In this document: one piece after another, positions 57,375 through 64,000 of the stretch
How positions within the stretch are numbered: position 1 is the stretch's first letter
Layout: every line of letters begins with the position of its first letter
Assembly (NCBI GenBank): GCA_019022495.1
Contig: JAFEKR010000002.1
Coordinates: 248,001-312,000 of the forward strand
Origin: Epichloe hybrida
Taxonomy: Eukaryota; Ascomycota; Sordariomycetes; Hypocreales; Clavicipitaceae
Direction of reading: 5' to 3'
DNA length: 64,000 bases
Made by a program: the position numbers and the translations under genes
Notes under the pieces: model-generated
Databases searched by the model: none
Told to the model about the DNA's origin: nothing
The model's input: only the letters and a program-made list of their open reading frames with translations

Positions 57375-59198
57375 ATGATGGCAGAGCCACCGCCCCCTCC
57401 GCCGCCCCCTCCGCCGCCCCCAAAGGCACCGTTCTCATTATATGACAATCTCTTGGATCCTAAAGACGCAGCTCCGCCTGCCACTATATCATCCGCTCCA
57501 GTGTTATATGGTCAAACTGATTCAGCCGAGGCGAAAAGACCTCTGGATCCTGCGCTGAGGTTTCAGCCTATCCGTCGACCTCCAGTAAAGCAGGCCAAGC
57601 TGAAATCAACACTCTCAAAGACCATATCTTCCTCAAAGACTCCTTGGGCCGCCGATGCCGTTCCAAATTCTGCCTCTACAGCAGTCACTTTCTCGTCTGC
57701 GGTGCCACCTGCCAAGAGCTCTCTGGCTGACTGGGCTGCTACGGAGGAAGATGAGTGGAAGTATGGGCTCGCAGAGAAGCGTCAGCGTGGTGGTCGCAAG
57801 AGGAAGAAGAAGCAGCACAATGCACATTTGGAGACGGACTGGGACGAGATATATGACCCCGCAAGGCCGACCAATATTGAGGAGTATCTGAGAAGCGATG
57901 AGAAGATTGAAGAGGTACGGGAGTGGAAGGCATTATTATATCGACACAGAAAGAGCCGCGACGACAGCGACTCCTCATCAGACGATGATGAGGCAGACAG
58001 GATATCTGCTCCACCAAGTACGTCTTTCTCTCGACACTCAAATCGAACCTTGATTTGACCCTGCCGTACTATACTAACATGATAACTAGACCAGTTTGCG
58101 CCTCCGCCGTCGTACACCATTGCACCTCCGCCTCCGCAATCGCCCCCAGCAGCACCACCACCCGATGAGAGCGCCGAAGACGCCTACGCTCGGCGCATGG
58201 CACTATCATCAAACTCAAACCAGCAACCTTCTCTTGCTCCTGATCATCCTCCTCCTCCTCCTCCTCCTCCTCCTCCTTCGCCACCCTCTCAAGGCAACGT
58301 TCTTCGCCACCCTCCCCCGCCTTCAGACTCAGCCACCATCTCTCGTGCGCCAATACGTTACACCCAGTCTACCCAGTCTCCGTCCCACGATGAAGAAGAC
58401 GAAGCATGCTCGCCACCGCCAATGCTCGGCGACAATCATATCGAAAGCCGAGAAGAGTCCCAACCAAGATCCACTCGCCCCGGTCAATCAGGTTTCGCTC
58501 AGCGTCTCATGGGCAAATATGGCTGGACCAAGGGATCCGGCCTCGGCGCCGACGAAACCGGCATCGTCAACCCCCTCCGCATACAAGTCGAAAAACGACG
58601 CAAGAAGGCCGATACCGACGGTGGTGGCTGGGCCGAACCCGGCAGCAAGGGCAAAATCATAGGTAGCAAGCGAAAAGAAGAGGGCGGGAAATTCGGCACC
58701 ATGAGCGACGTCATTGTCCTGCGCAACATGCTGGAAAACATGCCTGATCTACAAGCCGAAATCGCCGATGGTCTAGGACAGGAAATCGGTGAAGAGTGCG
58801 GAGAAAAGGTCAGTTATCGATTTGCTATGCTAATTGCTTCATCACTTCCCACGCACAATCTCACAGAAAGCATGGTCGGGTCGTTGCTAAAAGTTTTTTT
58901 TTTTTTTTTTCTTCTTCTCAACACAGTACGGACGAGTCGAGCGTCTCTACATAGACCAGTCGTCTCGGCAAGTCTTTATCAAATTCACGACTCAAGTTTC
59001 TGCATTACGCGTACGTAATCTATCTTCCTTGTGTCACATGTCCACCGTGGTGCACATGATTCACATGTTCTCGCCTCGCTTACACGGATTATATAGGCTG
59101 TCAACGAATTGGACGGTCGCAACTTCAACGGCAACAACATCGCTCCCAAGTTCTATGACTCAGAACTGTTTGATCAAGGAGTGTACAACACCTCGTAA
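57375..59198 (+). CDS. SPF45/RBM17-like splicing factor (G-patch + UHM RRM)
   Basis: Exons 57375-58017, 58090-58808, 58927-59010 and 59097-59198 join in phase to 515 aa. A proline-rich start, a basic KRQRGGRKRKKKQ stretch and the motif WDEIYDPARPTNIEEYL precede a second poly-Pro segment. The G-patch is GFAQRLMGKYGWTKGSGLGA. The C-terminal RRM is of the UHM type (VIVLRNML ... LDGRNFNGN), split by two introns, with R-N-F as the R-x-F that binds UHM-ligand motifs. SPF45 acts in 3' splice-site choice. The start at 57375 (MMAEPPPP) is chosen because orthologues begin near there; an in-frame ATG at 57306 adds 23 residues. Its role in splicing is notable next to intron-dense genes, though no link is shown. 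Confidence 0.9.
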
Positions 59199-59850
59199 TT
59201 CATAGTCCTCGCGACCTTGGCCGTGCGGAACCAAGTCATGTGGGACAACTGTGTCATGTGTACGGAGTAGATCAGGTAGATACCCGCTGCACCGCAGCAA
59301 ACTGTAATACAAGATATCAGGCAGGAAGCATGAGGCCTGGAACAACATGCTTACGCTACGACGTCATTCGACCTGTCATGCTTTTGTCACTCTTCACAAG
59401 ACATGCACAGCCACGCACACACAATCCATACCACTGTTCACACTGAAATGCACATACCGGCATCAGTCGTTGCCAAGTTAACGTGCTAGCCAGGGCAGTG
59501 CTGATTACCACGTCTACAATATACATGGACTCAATGACTACAGCACCTGGATCGCGTAAATCATGCATGGAGTTTGCTGAAAATGAGAGTCGTCAGTTCA
59601 GTCGCCAAAGAATAAAATGAAAAAGAATGTTCTTGGTCACGTGAAATGCAGATTCAAAGACAATCCATTATTAAGTCCTAGCATGTATGGGACGTAGGCA
59701 GGCGTGTTCATCGCATGGAGCCCAAGCCTGCCCTCGTACAGATGAGGGATAGAATACACCGCAAACTACCATCCGAAGAAGCGGGAAATGTATGAGTAAT
59801 TGAGCGCGACGCCAAATCCACCGAGTTGTGTGATATTCTGCCCCTATCGT
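59199..59850. other. Convergent intergenic region
   Basis: About 650 bp between convergent 3' ends of the SPF45-like gene and Ecm33. A TACGGAGTA motif is at about 59261. No gene is seen. Confidence 0.5.
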
Positions 59851-61141
59851 TTAAAACAGCTGCGCAAACCCAGCGACGGCAGCGAAGCCAAGCATAGCAG
59901 AGTTGACACCAAGGTACATGGCAGCAGAATCACTGTCATTTCCTTTCTTGCTGCCAGACGTGCCGCCGTTGCCGCCCTCGTTAGCCTTGGTGTTGTTGGA
60001 GGTGCAAGACTCCTTGCCACGGATGAGTCCCTTGGTCTTCAATCCATCGAAGAAACCACAGAACTCGGAGATATCGGTGGTGGACGTGACGGTAACAGAG
60101 CCAGAAATATCGTCCAGCTTGGGGATCTCGACGCTGTAAAATACCAGGTTAGTTCGTGAATCTGGCCATTCAATCGATGGTTCTTGGACTTACGTATCGA
60201 AACTACCACCCAAAAGAACACTGCCGATGGTCTTGAGCTCAGGGAATTTGTTGATCTTCGTGAGCGCTCCGTTCTTCTGGATGGTCATGTCACCAACAAT
60301 CTTCTTCAGAGCAGTGAAGGAAATGTTAGAAAGCTTCTTGTTGTCGTACAGAGTCAAGGAGTTCTTGATAATGGTCAGGTTGTTGGCAGATATCGAAAGG
60401 AGCTCGGGGCTCTCCTGAAAGCTGACACGACCAGCAGTCCCCAAAACAGGGGCATCGAAGCTCTGGATGGATCGGAAATCCAGCTCGCCGGCATTCTCGA
60501 GGTTAGAAAGCTTGACCTTCATACTGCCTGCGTTGCGAACGACTGACAGAGTATAGGTGACATTCTCGAGCTTGGAGTTAAAGGTGTTCAGGCGGGCATT
60601 GTTGGCAATGGTGATGTTGTCGGCAGTGGCGACGTTCAAGCCATTAAGATCGCTGATGAATGTATCCTGGATTCTGATAGAGGTCGCCTTGGTAACACCC
60701 GAGGTACCGAGTGTCAACCCGCTTAGCTGATTGAGGTTGATCAGCTCGAGCTTGTCGACAGACTTGAGGGACTGCATGTTGAAGCTGCTCAGGAGCTGCA
60801 AACCCTGCAAGCGAAGAGTGCCGCCAATAGAGTTGATGGAAGACGAGGAGATGCTGATGAGCTGGGTAGCATTGTTGATGATAAGATCACCCTTGATCTG
60901 CTTGGGGCCCTCGATACTGAGACTGCCAGCAACCTTCTGGTCGACTTCGATGTTGCCAGAAACGACGTCGCATTTAATTATCGGGGTGGGCTCAGAGATC
61001 ATCATATTATCGGAACAAGTAGACTGGGCTATGGCGCGTGTTAGACATGCAAATGTAAGCTCCCGAACTTTGCAAGTTGTGCTTACCTGACGCCAGGCCA
61101 GCAACGGCCAAGACAGCCGACAACAAGTTGACCGAATGCAT
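59851..61141 (-). CDS. ecm33: GPI-anchored cell-wall protein Ecm33
   Basis: Reverse-strand exons 61087-61141, 60194-61028 and 59851-60133 join in phase to 390 aa. Exon 1 encodes a signal peptide (MHSVNLLSAVLAVAGLAS). The body is a receptor-L-like beta-helix of Leu/Ile/Val/Asn-rich turns, such as IEGPKQIKGDLIINNATQL, VDKLELINLNQLSGLTLG and KNSLTLYDNKKLSNIS, as in the Sps2/Ecm33 family. A Cys pair (CGFF, SCTS), a Gly/Ser/Asn-rich linker and a hydrophobic tail (LGFAAVAGFAQLF) point to a GPI anchor. The family is needed for normal wall integrity and, in yeast, apical growth. Length is in the family range. Pyrimidine-rich DNA upstream (61142-61320) suits its promoter and leader. Confidence 0.95.
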
Positions 61142-62069
61142 TTTTCAATCTAAAAACACACAATATTGATGTTAGTCTTATTCATGACATGCGAGAATGG
61201 GCATGGCCCGAGTACTTGGTACGTGTGGACTCAGTGCGTGTTGTTGATGATGGGCTTCTGACTCTGCTTGGTTTTTTTTTGTGGTATATGTAAAATCTAT
61301 CGGCTGTGGTCCAAAAAAAAAGATGGCTTCAACAGCAGGCAAAAGATGTTGTCGAAGCGAACTACGTCTCGAGAGGCCAAGAAATGAAGTCAACTTCTGC
61401 TCAGATACGCCAGCGGTAGTCTCAAGTCACAACCTGAGGACAGCACCGGGCAGACAGGCAGGCGTTGGTGACGCTTGCGGTAGCAGTTTTGAAGAACAAG
61501 GCAAGACCGTGATGCCAAAACAAGTTGTTGAGCAGGCAGCGAGTGCTTTGAGGAGGAAGGAGTGGTAGAGAGGGAATGTGCACTGGCTAAATGCCAGGCA
61601 GGAGGATAATAGACGACGGGTCGGGGTTGGAATCGAGAGTTTTGCTTGGGTAAGTGGCGCTGAGAGGGCCACGCAATTCTGTGCCCAAACCACGACTAAA
61701 ACGTACCTATAGCCAAGCTTGCCTCCTAATTATCAATGCTTTGGTCGATGAACGTGTTCGCTCGGATGGATCAATTGAGGACTCGATAAAAGAAAGCGAT
61801 GGGCAAATGTAAGAGAAAAGCGATGCTGAGCCTAGCGAACGAATGGCGAGAAATGGAAAGAAATGCAGACGGCGACGACGACAATCAGAGACGCGACAGG
61901 AGCAGGAGAGGGAGAGGGAGAGAGGGAGAAGGGGGGACAAATTATTAACGGGAGGAAAACAGACACTTGGGCTTTTTTTCTTCTTCGACCGGCCGGTCCT
62001 CAAGTCTCTACGAGGAACAGACCAAGTGGGCCAGGGCCAGACCTGGCAACCCGGACCATTGCCATGAAA

Positions 62070-62121
62070 GGAGATGGAGTGGGAGTGAGTGGGAGAGTGA
62101 GTGGGAGAGTGAGTGGGAGTC
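62070..62121. repeat. GAGTGGGA tandem repeat
   Basis: Three to four direct units of GTGAGTGGGAGA run over about 50 nt in the gene-free right end. Confidence 0.7.
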
Positions 62122-62428
62122 AGGGAGATGCCATGCCAGGGCCCGGGCCATCGCCAACTCCTGATTAAGCGGCAACAATCCCAGCTCTGGGAAAAGGGGG
62201 GTGCCAAAGAAGGCGTTGCGGTTCCATAATGTATCTTGATCCCCCTCGTATCGTCTCCAGTTGACAACTCCCATCACACTTGTAGGGAGTCCTGTTTTTC
62301 ACCACCACTGCTACCACTGCTGGGCACTCTACAATTACTCCGTACATGTAATACATGATCCGTATGCTGTAGTGTAGCACACTGGTCATATGCTACTGTG
62401 TATTTTTCGCACACCCACCTGCTGTCCT

Positions 62429-62455
62429 ACCTGACTGACCTGACTGACCTGACTG
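62429..62455. repeat. CTGACTGAC tandem repeat
   Basis: Three units of CTGACTGAC/CTGAC followed by a G run. Non-coding. Confidence 0.6.
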
Positions 62456-64000
62456 GGGGGGACCTGGAAGAGGCTCTCGACAGATGCCCCACAACAAGCA
62501 GCGCCACCATCGGCCAAAACGGCAACCTTGTATTATGTTGCAGTAATCCGTAGCCTCTCTGTCTCTTTGTCACTGGTGTCGGCGGACCACCAGAACGCTT
62601 GAGTCCTTGACAGCAAAACCGTGGACTGCCGTATCACCGTGGGTGGAACGGTGTTGGCTGTCATCGATTTCATCATTCCGAACGGAGAGCGCTGAGGAGT
62701 CGTACAACATGTCTTTCGTCAATCGCAGCTTCACCGGTCCTCCCTGCCTGCTATGTATGTACTGTACGTACATACATACATACAGTTCATTGAGTACCTC
62801 CTGGGGCCGCGGCTAACAGCCCTAGCCCGGCCCGACACTTCCTATAACATAATAACACTAGTACCTGCAGCGAGCAAGAGGATGATGCATGTGATGCTGG
62901 CTGGCATCATCTTCGAAACGCAATGGCTCCTTGTGCCTTGGTCAATGTCGCCTCGCTGACCATCTCTTCTGATACCCTTCACGGCAAGCGAAATTGATTT
63001 CCCGATGATCAGTTGGACCCAACTATCAGTGTTTGCCCCTTTGGTCTTTTGACTCCGCTTTTCAATCCAGCAGTACGTAGCGGGTTGATTAGCACGCCGC
63101 TGCACAGGACGAACTACCCCGTACGGCACTCCGTATTGGCAAGTTGCTGGTTGCTAGCTACATACCACATGTTATTATATTATTATTACACGCAGGGGCC
63201 TGGGAGCAGAAGTACGTTCGTAATCCGCACTCCGTACGCTGATGGCAAAAATGCTTTAGATGAGCGAAGAACTAGCAGAAGTACGGACTACATCTGTCAC
63301 GCAATAATCGCTCACCTGCCATTTACTGATTCGTCAGGAATCAATCTTCAACACGGCATTACAGACTGGACATAGTTTGCATGCATTTCGCGGCGATGGT
63401 CATGCCCACACAAGCTTGCAATCTAAAATAAAATAAAACAATAACATCGCTGTGCTGTGCTGCATATCAGCGTGGCTTTGACATTTGGGCCGAATGATCC
63501 GTATTCGGTTTTTTTTTTTTTTTTTTTTGCCATGCCTAATAATTCATAACAACAGGTAATTAATGTACGGACATCTCCGTATTGGCGCGTGGAGAACAAC
63601 AGCAACAAGGTCCGGTTCCATCCACTGCCAGCGGAGAATGGCAGACAAATTCACTTGCGGCACCCCAGTGTCTTAGTTCGTCCAGAATATTCCACTGCTT
63701 CTTCGTCTTGGTTTGATTCACGGAGTACGGAGCAATACTGTGCTGAGTATGTACATATGTACAATTAGTCGGTGGCAGCCAGAGGTTCGGTGCGGACAAG
63801 CCCCGGCCGCTTGTGGCCTCCCAATCCTGGCTTTAAATTAAACAGTCCAATCTCGCCAATCATATCACCGGAGATTAGACTGCAGGGGTAGTCAGCACAG
63901 TGTCAACCACCAAAGGTTTTCACGGTCAGATATTTATTATTACATAGTTGCTCTCATTTGGCGGGCTAAATGCGCCTGGTCCTGCAGGGTCAAGTTCTCT

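Larger units (their letters stand above)
61142..64000. other. Gene-free right end
   Basis: About 2.9 kb with no supported gene. The first part holds the Ecm33 promoter. Frames on both strands overlap and are unrecognised. TACTCCGTA-type motifs cluster here (about 62336, 63128, 63226, 63721). A T run of about 22 nt lies at 63509-63530. Confidence 0.5.

Noticed and set aside
61707..62267. 186-codon reverse frame rich in Ser/Leu/His
   Set aside because: Composition follows the GAGTGGGA repeat and purine tracts; no domain.
1..64000. CRISPR array, rRNA genes, telomere repeats, secondary-metabolite cluster
   Set aside because: None seen: no spaced direct repeats, no rRNA motifs, no TTAGGG arrays, no PKS/NRPS domains. 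The organism is eukaryotic.

Overview
The window is nuclear DNA of a filamentous ascomycete, most likely a sordariomycete of the Hypocreales type (an inference from protein style, not a database match). Evidence: short GT-AG introns of about 50-110 nt with CTAAC/CTGAC-like branch points, genes on both strands without operons, and typical fungal proteins (Osh3-like oxysterol-binding protein, GH72 glucanosyltransferase, Ecm33, Dbp5, eL22, Tfb5). Exon structures below were read by hand from splice sites and checked for reading phase.

Layout. 1-12.8 kb is ordinary gene space: the start of an ArfGAP (-), an Osh3-type lipid transfer protein (+), a GH72 wall enzyme (+), a dienoyl-CoA isomerase (+), TFIIH subunit Tfb5 (-) and a candidate small secreted protein (-). 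12.8-21.6 kb is an accessory, partly decayed island. It holds a tRNA-like relic, tandem repeats, LTR-like debris, an amidoligase fragment, a hidden gene built of 21-nt microexons (14613-15189), a SIR2 pseudogene with two stops, two broken nucleotidyltransferase-fold-like genes, an intact calcineurin-like phosphoesterase and a foldback element. 21.6-24.4 kb shows no gene. 24.4-33.8 kb has a 1,734-aa disordered protein (+) and a TPR/DUF4470-like protein (-).

34.5-37.4 kb (-) carries a complete adenylosuccinate synthetase split into 21 exons, one of them only 5 nt and another 11 nt, with LTR-like repeats on both sides. Then come a mitochondrial carrier with a +1 frameshift (+), eL22 (-), a giant acidic repeat protein of about 3,470 aa whose frame breaks twice (-), Dbp5 (-), an SPF45-like splicing factor (+) and Ecm33 (-). 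The last 2.9 kb shows no gene.

The most interesting signals are the microexon gene and the intron-saturated adenylosuccinate synthetase. In the first, five consecutive internal exons are exactly 21 nt, all in phase 0, each encoding seven residues of a predicted helical or coiled-coil miniprotein; skipping any of them would keep both reading frame and heptad register. Both genes are invisible to simple ORF scans. Many single-base lesions (carrier, giant gene, nucleotidyltransferase-like genes) could be true decay or assembly error; reads would decide.
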